64,000 bases of DNA, taken from contig NZ_CP109031.1 in the NCBI RefSeq assembly GCF_036226925.1, positions 4,526,001-4,590,000 on the forward strand, given 5' to 3'. Position 1 is the stretch's first letter, and each line of letters starts with the position of its first letter. Shown piece after piece: positions 10,296 to 18,826 of the stretch. Origin of the DNA: Streptomyces sp. NBC_00659 (lineage in GTDB: Bacteria; Actinomycetota; Actinomycetes; Streptomycetales; Streptomycetaceae). Made by a program: the position numbers and the translations under genes. The notes under the pieces are model-generated. The model was given only the letters and a program-made list of their open reading frames with translations. It had not been told where the DNA came from and made no database searches.

Positions 10296-11291
10296 GTGAG
10301 ACACGTCATCGCCCTCGATGTGGGCGGCACCGGGATGAAGGCCGCCCTCGTCGGGGTGGACACCGAGCCCTCCCCGGACCGCCCCGACGCGCCGCGACCG
10401 GGGGCCCCCGGGCACCCCGCGCTGCTGCACCAGGCCCGCCGGGCGACCGGCCGCGAACGCGGGCCCGACGCCGTCGTCGAGGAGATCCTCGACTTCGCCG
10501 CCGAACTGCGCGCCCACGGCGAGGAGCACTTCGGCGAGAGCGCCCTGGCCGCGGGCGTCGCCGTCCCCGGCATCGTCGACGCCGCCGAGGGCATCGCGGT
10601 CTACGCCGCCAACCTCGGCTGGCGCGACGTCCCGCTGCGCCGGCTGCTCGGCGAGCGACTCGGCGGCGTACCCGTCGCGCTCGGGCACGACGTGCGCACC
10701 GGCGGGCTCGCGGAGGGCCGGATCGGCGCCGGGCGGGGAGCGGACCGCTTCCTGTTCGTCCCGCTGGGCACCGGCATCGCGGGCGCCATCGGCATCAACG
10801 GCGCCGTCGAGGAGGGCGCGCACGGCTTCGCGGGCGAGATCGGCCACATCGTCGTACGGCCCGGCGGAGCCCCGTGCCCATGCGGGCAGCGCGGCTGTCT
10901 GGAACGGTTCGCCTCCGCGGCGGCCGTCAGCCAGGCCTGGGCCGAGGCGTCCGGCGACCCCGAGGCGGACGCGGCGGACTGCGCCAAGGCCGTCGAATCG
11001 GGCGACCCGAGGGCGCGGGCCGTCTGGCAGGAGGCCGTCGACGCGCTCGCCGACGGCCTGGTAACCGCGCTCACCCTCCTGGACCCGCGCACGCTGATCA
11101 TCGGTGGCGGGCTCGCCGAGGCGGGGGAAACCTTGTTCACACCACTGCGGGCCGCGGTCGAGCGACGCGTCACGTTCCAGAAGCTGCCGTCCATCGTCCC
11201 CGCAGCCCTCGGGGACACCGCCGGATGCCTCGGTGCCGGGCTCCTCGCCCGGGACCTCCTGAACACCACTCCTACGACTCCCCGGAGGTAA
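10296..11291 (+). CDS. nagK: ROK-family sugar kinase, probable N-acetylglucosamine kinase
   Basis: 331-residue ROK kinase. ATP site DVGGTGMKAALV at the N-terminus, the ROK signature around GHDVRTGGLAEGRIGAG, and the zinc motif with GEIGHIVV followed by CPCGQRGCLE are all present. It starts at GTG 10296 and is followed seven bases later by nagA, so the pair forms one operon: kinase makes GlcNAc-6-phosphate and NagA deacetylates it. The dre-like site just upstream supports an amino-sugar substrate. Glucokinase activity is the alternative for ROK proteins, but context favours GlcNAc. Confidence 0.87.
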   Translation: MRHVIALDVGGTGMKAALVGVDTEPSPDRPDAPRPGAPGHPALLHQARRATGRERGPDAVVEEILDFAAELRAHGEEHFGESALAAGVAVPGIVDAAEGIAVYAANLGWRDVPLRRLLGERLGGVPVALGHDVRTGGLAEGRIGAGRGADRFLFVPLGTGIAGAIGINGAVEEGAHGFAGEIGHIVVRPGGAPCPCGQRGCLERFASAAAVSQAWAEASGDPEADAADCAKAVESGDPRARAVWQEAVDALADGLVTALTLLDPRTLIIGGGLAEAGETLFTPLRAAVERRVTFQKLPSIVPAALGDTAGCLGAGLLARDLLNTTPTTPRR

Positions 11292-11298
11292 CCACCCG

Positions 11299-12483
11299 AT
11301 GGCCCCTAGCAAGGTTCTCGCCGGCGCCCGGGTGGTACTGCCCACCGGGATCGTGCACGACGGCCGCGTGATCATCGACGGTGCGCGGATCGCCGGCGCG
11401 GGTGCCCCCGAGACGCGACCCGCCGGAGTTCCCGGGGGAGCCCCCGCGGACACGCCCGTGACCGACCTGTCCGGCCACTGGGTGGTCCCCGGCTTCGTCG
11501 ACATCCACAACCACGGCGGCGGCGGCGCGTCCTTCACCTCGGGAACGGTCGAGGACGTCCTGCGGGGCATCCACACCCACCGGCTGCACGGCACCACGAC
11601 CGTCGTCGCCTCGACCGTCACCGGTGACATGCACGGCCTCGCCGAACGCGCCGGGATGCTCTCCGAACTGGCCGAACAGGGCGATATCGCGGGCATCCAC
11701 TTCGAGGGCCCGTTCATCTCGCCGTGCCGCAAGGGCGCGCACTCCGAGGAACTGCTGCGCGACCCGGACCCGGCCGACGTCCGCAAGCTCCTCGACGCGG
11801 CGCGAGGAAAGGCCAGCATGGTCACGCTCGCCCCCGAACTGCCGGGCGGACTCGACTCCGTACGGCTGCTCGCCGAACACGGGGTGATCGCCGCGATCGG
11901 GCACACCGACGCGACGTACGAGCAGACGAAGGCGGCCATCGACGCGGGCGCGACCGTGGCGACGCACCTGTTCAACGCGATGCCGGCGCTCGGGCATCGC
12001 GCGCCGGGCCCGATCGCCGCCCTCCTCGAGGACGGGCGGATCACCGTCGAGCTGATCAACGACGGCACGCATCTGCACCCCGCCTCACTGGAGCTGGCGT
12101 TCCATCACGCGGGCCCCGGCCGGGTCGCGTTCATCACCGACGCGATGGACGCGGCGGGCTTCGGCGACGGCCGCTACATGCTCGGTCCGCTGGAGGTCGA
12201 GGTCGCGGACGGCGTCGCCCGCCTGGTGGAGGGCGGTTCGATCGCGGGCTCCACGCTCACCCTCGACCGTGCCTTCCAGCGCGCCGTCACGGTCGACAGA
12301 CTGCCGGTCGAGGACGTCGTGGCGGCCATCTCCGCCAACCCCGCCCGTCTGCTCGGCGCGTACGACCGGGTGGGCTCCCTGGAGCCGGGCAAGGACGCGG
12401 ACCTCGTGGTTCTCGACGCCGACTTCGCGCTCAAGGGCGTGATGCGCGGCGGAGAATGGGTGGTCGATCCCCGACTGGGGTGA
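11299..12483 (+). CDS. nagA: N-acetylglucosamine-6-phosphate deacetylase
   Basis: 394-residue amidohydrolase that yields glucosamine-6-phosphate and acetate. The TIM-barrel metal motif DIHNHGGGG (HxH), HFEGPFISP, the metal His in IGHTDATYEQ and THLFNAMPALGHR, and the catalytic Asp in FITDAMDAAG are visible. A GGAGG Shine-Dalgarno sits at 11284-11288 before the ATG. It completes the nagK-nagA catabolic pair. The product glucosamine-6-phosphate is the DasR inducer, so the operon feeds back on its own regulator. Confidence 0.95.
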   Translation: MAPSKVLAGARVVLPTGIVHDGRVIIDGARIAGAGAPETRPAGVPGGAPADTPVTDLSGHWVVPGFVDIHNHGGGGASFTSGTVEDVLRGIHTHRLHGTTTVVASTVTGDMHGLAERAGMLSELAEQGDIAGIHFEGPFISPCRKGAHSEELLRDPDPADVRKLLDAARGKASMVTLAPELPGGLDSVRLLAEHGVIAAIGHTDATYEQTKAAIDAGATVATHLFNAMPALGHRAPGPIAALLEDGRITVELINDGTHLHPASLELAFHHAGPGRVAFITDAMDAAGFGDGRYMLGPLEVEVADGVARLVEGGSIAGSTLTLDRAFQRAVTVDRLPVEDVVAAISANPARLLGAYDRVGSLEPGKDADLVVLDADFALKGVMRGGEWVVDPRLG

Positions 12484-12502
12484 TTCACACCTTTGTTGCT
12501 TG

Positions 12503-12547
12503 CGGCGGTTGGCCTGGGGGGACTGGGCCGACCGCCGTGGTGTTTGG
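12503..12547 (+). terminator. Hairpin downstream of nagA
   Basis: A 12-bp stem, CGGCGGTTGGCC pairing with GGCCGACCGCCG (one G-U), loop of 21 bases, 20 bp after the nagA stop. There is no U-tract, which is usual for this genus. Confidence 0.6.
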
Positions 12548-12627
12548 CATGATCGAGCCTCCGGAACCACCGGCGGGCGTCCGACAGGCGCCCATGTCAC
12601 AGAACTCTTCGGGGGAGGTCGGCCCAG

Positions 12628-13557
12628 GTGATCCTCACGGTCACACTGAACACCGCTCTCGACATCACCTATCGCGTGCGGGCGTTGCGCCCGCACAGCT
12701 CGCACCGGGTGAGCGAGGTGACCGAACGCCCGGGCGGCAAGGGCCTGAACGTGGGGCGGGTGCTCGCCGCGCTCGGGCACGAGGTGACGGTCACCGGTTT
12801 CACGGGCGGCGCGACCGGCCGCTCCGTGCGGGACCAACTGGCCGAGTCGGCCGGGGTGGTGGACGCGCTCGTCCCGGTGCGGGGCTCGACGCGACGCACG
12901 ATAGCCGTGGTCGACACGACGACCGGTGACACGACTCAGCTCAACGAACCGGGACCGGCGATAACACCCGCCGAGTGGTCGGCCTTCCAGGAGAGGTACG
13001 AGCATCTGCTGCGTTCCGCCTCCGCGGTGGCCCTGTGCGGCAGCCTGCCCCCGGGCGTCCCGGTCGGCGCCTACGCCCAGCTGGTCCGCACCGCACGTGC
13101 CTCGGCCGTCCCGGTGCTCCTGGACACCAGTGGCGAGCCTCTGCGCCGGGGCGTCGCCGCCCGCCCCGACATCGTCAAGCCGAACGCCGAGGAACTGGCC
13201 GAACTCACCGGCTCCCACGAGCCGCTGCAGGCCACCCGCAACGCCCGGCGACGCGGCGCGCACGCGGTGGTCGCCTCCCTCGGCACGGACGGGCTGCTCG
13301 CCCACACCCCCGAGGGCCACTGGCGGGCCACCCCGCCCGTGCGGGCGCACGGCAATCCGACCGGCGCGGGCGACTCGGCCGTCGCGGGCCTGCTGTCGGG
13401 CCTGGTGGAGCAACTCGACTGGCCGGCCCGTCTCGCCCGCGCTGTCGCCCTGTCGACGGCGACCGCGGCGGCACCCGTGGCGGGCGAGTTCGACCGGGCC
13501 CTGTACGAGAGCCTGCTGGGCCGGGTGACCGTGACCGCGGAGTCCACCGCGGCGTAG
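12628..13557 (+). CDS. PfkB-family hexose kinase (1-phosphofructokinase/tagatose-6-P kinase-like)
   Basis: 309-residue ribokinase-fold kinase. It shows the LacC/FruK N-terminus (VTLNTALDITYRV), the first PfkB signature GGKGLNVGRVLAALG, KPNAEELAELTG, and the second signature GNPTGAGDSAVAGLL with the catalytic Asp in GAGD. Start is GTG 12628 with GGGGGAGG ten bases upstream. It follows nagA but with a 144-bp gap and hairpin, so it probably has its own promoter. Sugar phosphate substrate cannot be told from sequence; there is no fructose PTS gene nearby. Confidence 0.85.
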   Translation: MILTVTLNTALDITYRVRALRPHSSHRVSEVTERPGGKGLNVGRVLAALGHEVTVTGFTGGATGRSVRDQLAESAGVVDALVPVRGSTRRTIAVVDTTTGDTTQLNEPGPAITPAEWSAFQERYEHLLRSASAVALCGSLPPGVPVGAYAQLVRTARASAVPVLLDTSGEPLRRGVAARPDIVKPNAEELAELTGSHEPLQATRNARRRGAHAVVASLGTDGLLAHTPEGHWRATPPVRAHGNPTGAGDSAVAGLLSGLVEQLDWPARLARAVALSTATAAAPVAGEFDRALYESLLGRVTVTAESTAA

Positions 13558-13592
13558 CCCCCTGGCCCCCTTGGTCCTCTCAGCCCCGGGGG

Positions 13593-14561
13593 CTAGCGCT
13601 TGACCTGCCCCTTCTTCAGCGAGAGCTGGTCGAGCAGCACGTTGCAGCTGTCGCCGTCCCCGCAGGAGAGGGTGACCGTGTTGGTGCCCTTGTTGAGGGT
13701 GGGCCACGCGTAGGTCGTCGTCCAGCCCTTGGCGAAGTCGCCCTCGGCGGCGTGCGCGTAGTTCTCCATGCTCAGCTTGGAGCCGAAGGCCTTGCCGTTG
13801 ACGGTGAGCGTCATCGACGCGTCCTGGCCGGGGACGCTGTAACGCGCGAACACGGTGTAGACGCCGTCCTCGGGGATGCCGTTGAACGTCCAGGTCACCG
13901 AGGCGCCCGGGGCGTTCAGGCCGGCCACGTAGACCCCGCCGTCGGACTGGGCGCCCTGGACGTCGGAGGCCGTCGTCACGCCGGTGCCCAGCTTCAGCGC
14001 CTTGGCGTCGATCTTGGGAAGCTCCGCGGGCTTGTCGGACCCCTTCGTCTCCGCATCGGTCGGGGACGCGCTCTGGGCGGTCGAGGGGGTCGAGCCCGCC
14101 TGGTCGCCCTTGTCGTCGTCCCCGCCGCCGCCCGTCATGGCGATGGCGATACCGATCACGACCGCGGCGACCACGGCGACCGCTCCGATGAGGAGGCCCT
14201 TGGTGTTCGGGCCGCGGCCGCGGCCGCCGTCACCGTGACCGGGCATCGGCGTCCGCGCCGTCTGCGCACCGCCGGGAACGGTCTCGGGGGCCCCGTAGTG
14301 GGCGTTCGGCTGGCCGTAGCCGCCCTGCTGCGGCACCTGGCCGTACGGGGCGGTGGGGGCCTGCTGGCCGTAGGTGCCCTGAGCGGTCTGCTGGCCGTAC
14401 TTGCGCTCGCCGACCGCCCGCACCCGGTTGACCGAGCCCGGGTAGCCGTAGCCGCCGCCTCCAGAGGGCGGCGTGGCTCCGTTGGCCTGACCGTCGGCGT
14501 AGAGATAGCCGAACGGGTCGTCCTCCTCGGGCGTGCTCGCGCCGTTGTTGCCGGGCGTCAT
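13593..14561 (-). CDS. Membrane-anchored protein with CBM35-like carbohydrate-binding domain
   Basis: 322 residues. About 1-115 is a disordered Gln/Gly/Pro/Tyr-rich cytoplasmic segment with YGQ repeats. One transmembrane helix (LLIGAVAVVAAVVIGIAIAM) is followed by a Ser/Thr/Asp linker and a C-terminal beta-sandwich (about 190-322) with GGVYVAGLNAPGASVTWTF, RYSVPGQDASMTLTVNG and CGDGDSCNVLLDQLSL, which resembles CBM35/CBM6-like domains. The CGDGDSC pair could form a disulfide outside the membrane. It lies downstream of cdgB on the same strand, with a 117-bp gap. Likely binds cell-wall or extracellular polysaccharide; function is not known. Confidence 0.75.
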   Translation of the reverse strand: MTPGNNGASTPEEDDPFGYLYADGQANGATPPSGGGGYGYPGSVNRVRAVGERKYGQQTAQGTYGQQAPTAPYGQVPQQGGYGQPNAHYGAPETVPGGAQTARTPMPGHGDGGRGRGPNTKGLLIGAVAVVAAVVIGIAIAMTGGGGDDDKGDQAGSTPSTAQSASPTDAETKGSDKPAELPKIDAKALKLGTGVTTASDVQGAQSDGGVYVAGLNAPGASVTWTFNGIPEDGVYTVFARYSVPGQDASMTLTVNGKAFGSKLSMENYAHAAEGDFAKGWTTTYAWPTLNKGTNTVTLSCGDGDSCNVLLDQLSLKKGQVKR

Positions 14562-14678
14562 CCCTTGGTCTCCTCAGCGGGTGCGGTTCTGATGCGGTAC
14601 ACGAATGAATGGCGAGCCTACCCGGTTTCCCTGGGCCGAACGGGGGGCCTTCACCGCATCGATGCACTGACCTGCTTC

Positions 14679-16400
14679 TTACCCCGCGCGCCTGTGCTGT
14701 TTGGGACGAGAACGTTTCTCGACGTACATCCGCTCGTCAGCCGATTTCAACACCTCGTCCGCCGTCATTCCACAGTGGGCCCACCCGATGCCGAAACTGG
14801 CGCCGACGCGGACGGCCCGTCCATCGACCCTGATGGGAGGAATGATCGCGTTCCTCAGCCGTACGGCGAGGTCCTGGGCGTCCGCGCGGCCGAGGCCGTC
14901 GGCGAGCACCACGAACTCGTCGCCGCCGAGCCTCGCCACCGTGTCGCCGTCCCGGACCCCGTGGGTGAGGCGGCGGGCGACCTCGATGAGAACCTCGTCA
15001 CCCGCGTTGTGCCCGAACCGGTCGTTGATCGACTTGAAACCGTCGAGGTCGCAGAAGAGCACCGCGAGCCCCTTGGTGCCGTCGTCCGTCTCGCCCTCGG
15101 GCGCGATGGTGTGCACATGGTGGTCGAAGGCCTCGAACGCCTCGGCGCCGGCTTGGAAGTCGAAGCCGTGCCCGTTCCCGTCGTAGGCGGGGTGGCCGTT
15201 GTCGTCGTACTCGCCGGACTGCGGGTCCGTGAAATCCCCGTGGCCGTACGCCGCGTCCAGTGAGGCGACCACGCCGGGCGGCAGGGACGCGGGGCGCCGG
15301 CAGAGGCGGGCGCCGAGCCGGGAGCGCAGCTCGGCGGAGTTGGGCAGACCGGTGAGGGCGTCGTGCGAGGCGCGGTGCGCGAGCTGGAGCTCACGGCGCT
15401 TGCGGTCCTCTATGTCCTCGACGTGGGTGAGCAGGAAGCGGGGGCCGTCGGCCGCGTCCGCGACGACGGAGTTGCGCAGGTGGACCCAGACGTAGGTGCC
15501 GTCGCGGCGCCCGAGCCGCAGCTCGGCCCGGCCGCCCTCGGCGGAGGTCCGCAGCAGGGTGCCGATGTCCTCGGGGTGCACGAGGTCGGAGAAGGAGTAG
15601 CGGCGCATCGCGGAGGCGGGCCGGCCCAGCAGCCGGCACAGGGCGTCGTTGGTGCGCAGGATGCGACCGTGCTGGTCGCCGCCCATCTCGGCGATCGCCA
15701 TGCCGGAGGGCGCATACTCGAAGGCCTGGCGGAAGGATTCCTCACTGGCGCGCAGAGCCTGCTGCTCACGTTCCAGACGGACCAGGGCGCGCTGCATATT
15801 CGCGCGTAGACGTGCGTTGCTGATAGCGATGGCGGCCTGGAAGGCGTACATCTGAAGGGCTTCGCGGCCCCAGGCGCCCGGCTTGCGGCCGTTGCGCGGC
15901 CGGTCCACCGACAGCACGCCGATCAGCTCGCCGTGGCCGCCGCCACTGCTGCCGCTGCCGCTGACGTTCGGGGTGTACAACGGCGCGAAGAGACGGTCGG
16001 AGGGATGCCACTCGTCCTCGAAGCGAGGAGCGGGACCGTCGGTGTACCACTGCGGTACGTCGTCCTCGTCGAGGACCCAGCCCTCGGTGTGCGGTATGTA
16101 CCGCAGGTCGCCCCAGGCCTCGCCCATGGTGAGCCGGCGCTCCCAGGACTCGCGGGAGCCGACGCGGCCGGTGATGAGGGCTTCGGCCGCGGGGTTTCCG
16201 GCGAGAGCGGCGACGACGAGGTCGCCGTCGGGGCGTACGAGGTTGACACAGGCCAGCTCGTAGCCGAGCCCGGTGACCACGCCGTCGGCGACGGTCTGCA
16301 GCGTGTCCGCCAGGCTGCGGGCGGTGTTCATGTCCGCCATCACCTGGTGCAGCTGCCGCAGGGTCGCAAGACGGACGTAGGGCTCCGACTCGGTCTCCAT
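14679..16400 (-). CDS. cdgB: GAF-PAS-GGDEF diguanylate cyclase CdgB
   Basis: 573-residue cytoplasmic signalling enzyme that makes cyclic di-GMP, which controls Streptomyces development through BldD. Order: GAF domain (about 20-190), coiled coil with the RLEREQQALRASEESFR junction, PAS domain (about 215-330) with its PAC end (LLTHVEDIEDRKRRELQL), a variable Gly/Asp/His-rich linker inside the start of the catalytic domain (about 370-430), and GGDEF. The active site GGDEF is intact at about 492-496, and R483-D-G-D486, five residues ahead of it, is a classical RxxD inhibitory site, so product inhibition is expected. The architecture and N-terminus match S. coelicolor CdgB, which is a BldD target. 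Confidence 0.9.
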   Translation of the reverse strand: METESEPYVRLATLRQLHQVMADMNTARSLADTLQTVADGVVTGLGYELACVNLVRPDGDLVVAALAGNPAAEALITGRVGSRESWERRLTMGEAWGDLRYIPHTEGWVLDEDDVPQWYTDGPAPRFEDEWHPSDRLFAPLYTPNVSGSGSSGGGHGELIGVLSVDRPRNGRKPGAWGREALQMYAFQAAIAISNARLRANMQRALVRLEREQQALRASEESFRQAFEYAPSGMAIAEMGGDQHGRILRTNDALCRLLGRPASAMRRYSFSDLVHPEDIGTLLRTSAEGGRAELRLGRRDGTYVWVHLRNSVVADAADGPRFLLTHVEDIEDRKRRELQLAHRASHDALTGLPNSAELRSRLGARLCRRPASLPPGVVASLDAAYGHGDFTDPQSGEYDDNGHPAYDGNGHGFDFQAGAEAFEAFDHHVHTIAPEGETDDGTKGLAVLFCDLDGFKSINDRFGHNAGDEVLIEVARRLTHGVRDGDTVARLGGDEFVVLADGLGRADAQDLAVRLRNAIIPPIRVDGRAVRVGASFGIGWAHCGMTADEVLKSADERMYVEKRSRPKQHRRAG

Positions 16401-16890
16401 TCGCCCTCCCCTCGAGACCTCGCAGCAACTCCAGGGTTCACTCGGCGTACTGGGTGCTCTTTCGGTTCCGTGCTGACTGCCCGGCGCTTCCCCGCGAACC
16501 CCTTCACGCCGTACTGCTTGGTAGCTTCCCCGCTCAACGCCTCAGCCACTGAATCACAGCGCGCTCCCCACTCGGTACACAGGGTCAACAAAATATGGCT
16601 CCTGTGACTCAAGTCACAGCAGAACCTGAGCAATTGAGTGGAGATTCTGCATTTCCGTGTGCGTCTGACACATGCATTATTGGCCGACTGTGCAAATCCT
16701 GTGCACGCCCCGGACCCGTGGAACAAGTACGGACGAGAGTACGGCCGTCCCGGCCTCCGCGTTCGCCGGCCCCGCTTCCGCCCCGGCGCCGGGCCCTCTC
16801 GACCCGGGCCTCTCTCGGTCCCCGGACCTAGGTCCCGGTTCGGGCCGAGGTCCGATGCGGCGCCCCCGGCGCGGAGACTAGCGTTTCGGC
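16401..16890. other. Long intergenic region upstream of cdgB
   Basis: 490 bp between divergent cdgB and the flavin reductase gene. It is AT-richer from 16560 to 16700 and contains a perfect palindrome (listed separately) and a BldD-box-like sequence TCACTCGGCGTAC at 16438-16450. I see no convincing gene; the small open frames lack family resemblance. Such a long regulatory region suits a developmental gene. Confidence 0.5.
16602..16619. promoter_or_regulatory. Crp-like palindromic operator upstream of cdgB
   Basis: CTGTGACTCAAGTCACAG has perfect 8-bp arms around a two-base centre and contains GTG-N6-GTCAC, which fits the Streptomyces Crp site GTG-N6-GNCAC. It lies about 200 bp upstream of cdgB and about 270-325 bp upstream of the divergent flavin reductase gene. 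Confidence 0.5.
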
Positions 16891-17454
16891 GTGCTCACGA
16901 CTCCCCCTGCTCCCGCCTCCACCCCGTCCGTGCATGCTGAGGGGGTGAGCAACGACGAGTTCCGCGCCGCCATGACCCGGCTCGCCGCGGGCGTGGTCCT
17001 GGTGACCGCGCACGAACCCGCGCTGGCCCCCGACGGGCCGCGCGGCGAGGACATCGGCATGACCGCGACCGCGTTCATGTCCGTCTCCCTCGACCCGCCG
17101 CTGGTCCTGGTCAGCCTGCGCGAGGGGTCCCGGATGGACGACCTGCTCGACGAACAGCCGCTGTGGGGCGTCTCCGTGCTCGCGGAGAGCCAGCGCCACA
17201 TCGCCGGCCGCTTCTCCATGAAGGGCCGCATCAGCGACCGGCTCCTCTTCGAGGACATCCCGTATGTCCGCGGCGAGGCGTCCGGGGCGCTCCTGGTGGG
17301 CGGCGCCCTGGCCACCCTGGAGTGCAGCACCGAGCAGCGGATCCCCGCGGGCGACCACACCCTCGTCATCGGCCGCGTCCTGACGGCCCGGGTACCGAGC
17401 GCCGACGGCGGGCCCCTGACGTACTTCAAGGGCCGCTACCGGCAGCTCGGCTGA
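16891..17454 (+). CDS. Flavin reductase-like FMN-binding protein
   Basis: 187-residue split-barrel flavoprotein. The family core is clear: FRAAMTRLAAGVVLVTA, MTATAFMSVSLDPPLVLVSL, VSVLAESQRHIAGRFS, and HTLVIGRVLTARV with the GPLTYFKGRYRQL end. Members reduce FMN/FAD for monooxygenases or act as NAD(P)H:flavin oxidoreductases. Start is uncertain: GTG 16891 is used, but GTG 16945 (VSNDEFRAAM) would begin closer to the conserved domain. No monooxygenase partner is adjacent. Confidence 0.85.
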   Translation: MLTTPPAPASTPSVHAEGVSNDEFRAAMTRLAAGVVLVTAHEPALAPDGPRGEDIGMTATAFMSVSLDPPLVLVSLREGSRMDDLLDEQPLWGVSVLAESQRHIAGRFSMKGRISDRLLFEDIPYVRGEASGALLVGGALATLECSTEQRIPAGDHTLVIGRVLTARVPSADGGPLTYFKGRYRQLG

Positions 17455-17490
17455 AGCGGCCCGAGCAAGCCGAACGGCTCGGGACGGCCC

Positions 17491-17919
17491 TCAGCCCCAG
17501 TCGCGGCCCGTGCGGCCGCGCTTGGTCTCGGAGCGGGCCTTCTTCTCGCGCAGCCGGCGTTCGTTGATGCCCCGGGGGATACGGGTGGCGCGGCGCGGCC
17601 GGGGCGGCGGCGCGGTGGCCTCGGCAAGAAGGGCGGCCAGGCGCACGGCCGCCGTCTCGCGGTTGCGCCACTGGGAGCGGTGCTCGGAGGACCGGACGCT
17701 GACGACCCCGTCGACGAGCCGTCCCGCGAGCTTCTCGAGGGCGCGGTCCTTCCACACGGGCGGCAGCGCCTCGGTGTTCGCGAGGTCGAAGCGGAGCTCG
17801 ACCTGCGAGTCGCTGGTGTTCACGTGCTGCCCGCCCGGCCCGCCGGAGCGCGAGAAACGCCACATGAGCTCGGCCTCGGGCAGGGAGACGGAGCCGCGGA
17901 TGACATAGGGACCGGACAT
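17491..17919 (-). CDS. arfB: ArfB/YaeJ-type peptidyl-tRNA hydrolase
   Basis: 142-residue class-I release-factor-like protein. It carries the GGQ motif (RSGGPGGQHVN, GGQ at 29-31) that hydrolyses peptidyl-tRNA and a basic C-terminal tail rich in Arg/Lys (RRLREKKARSETKRGR) that enters the empty mRNA channel of stalled ribosomes. Start is ATG 17919, giving MSGPYVIRGSVSLPE, the usual N-terminus; the longer frame upstream lacks similarity. It rescues ribosomes stalled on non-stop mRNA as a backup to trans-translation. Confidence 0.9.
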   Translation of the reverse strand: MSGPYVIRGSVSLPEAELMWRFSRSGGPGGQHVNTSDSQVELRFDLANTEALPPVWKDRALEKLAGRLVDGVVSVRSSEHRSQWRNRETAAVRLAALLAEATAPPPRPRRATRIPRGINERRLREKKARSETKRGRTGRDWG

Positions 17920-18112
17920 GTGTTCATGGTCGCCCGCGCGGCCGGTCCGCGTCACGCGATTTTCGGCGTCTCTCCGGGTGAACGAGGGGAGTCCGGGTAA
18001 AAAAGGTAAAGACAGACGGAACCTCGGGTACCCCCCTCGGCGTTCATAGGGGTGACGGTAGCTTCGTCCCCAGTACGAAGCCCGTACGTCACGAGGGAAG
18101 GGACTCCCAACA

Positions 18113-18688
18113 ATGGCTGTAAGCCTGTCCAAGGGTGGCAACGTCTCGCTGACCAAGGAGGCACCGGGCCTGACCGCCGTCACCGTGGGCCTCGGCTGGG
18201 ATGTCCGCACCACCACGGGCACCGAGTTCGACCTCGACGCCTCGGCCATCGCGGTCAACCCCCAGGGCAAGGTCTACTCGGACGCCCACTTCGTCTTCTT
18301 CAACAACAAGCAGACGCCGGACCAGACCATCGTCCACACCGGTGACAACCGGACGGGTGAGGGCGCGGGCGACGACGAGGCGATCAACGTCAACCTGGCG
18401 GGCCTCCCCGCCGACGTCGAGAAGATCGTCTTCCCGGTCTCCATCTACGACGCGGAGACCCGCACGCAGAACTTCGGCCAGGTCCGCAACGCCTACATCC
18501 GCATCGTGAACCAGGCCGGCGGCGCCGAGATCGCCCGCTACGACCTCTCCGAGGACGCCGCCACCGAGACCGCCATGGTCTTCGGCGAGCTCTACCGCAA
18601 CGGCGCGGAGTGGAAGTTCCGCGCGGTCGGCCAGGGCTACGCCTCGGGCCTCTCGGGTATCGCGCAGGACTTCGGCGTCAGCGTCTGA
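18113..18688 (+). CDS. terD: TerD-family protein
   Basis: 191-residue calcium-binding beta-sandwich protein of the tellurium-resistance/stress family, a common Streptomyces set. It starts [20 protein letters not shown] and shows VGLGWD, the acidic D40-L-D42 pair and the Ca2+ loop [13 protein letters not shown] (77-89), and the family end [20 protein letters not shown] clear Shine-Dalgarno (GGGAAGGGA, 18094-18102) precedes the ATG. It is a single gene followed by a terminator. TerD-like proteins have been linked to calcium signalling and differentiation in S. coelicolor; exact role here is unproven. Confidence 0.95.
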   Translation: MAVSLSKGGNVSLTKEAPGLTAVTVGLGWDVRTTTGTEFDLDASAIAVNPQGKVYSDAHFVFFNNKQTPDQTIVHTGDNRTGEGAGDDEAINVNLAGLPADVEKIVFPVSIYDAETRTQNFGQVRNAYIRIVNQAGGAEIARYDLSEDAATETAMVFGELYRNGAEWKFRAVGQGYASGLSGIAQDFGVSV

Positions 18689-18716
18689 CAGCCGCGCGCA
18701 CGCGCACGATGAGCGA

Positions 18717-18746
18717 AGCCCCCGGACCGCGGTTCACCCGGGGGCT
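18717..18746 (+). terminator. Terminator downstream of terD
   Basis: Nine-base stem AGCCCCCGG pairing with CCGGGGGCT, 12-base loop, 29 bp after the stop. Confidence 0.7.
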
Positions 18747-18826
18747 CCTCTCATGGGGCAGCGCCGTCCGAGCTGTCCGGCGGGCGGGACGCCGGGGCAC
18801 TCACGGGCGTCGGCCTGCCCGGCGGC

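Noticed and set aside
12975..15263. 762-residue plus-strand frame over the sugar kinase, CBM protein and part of cdgB
   Set aside because: Out of frame with PfkB and antisense to the other two; composition is that of shadow frames.
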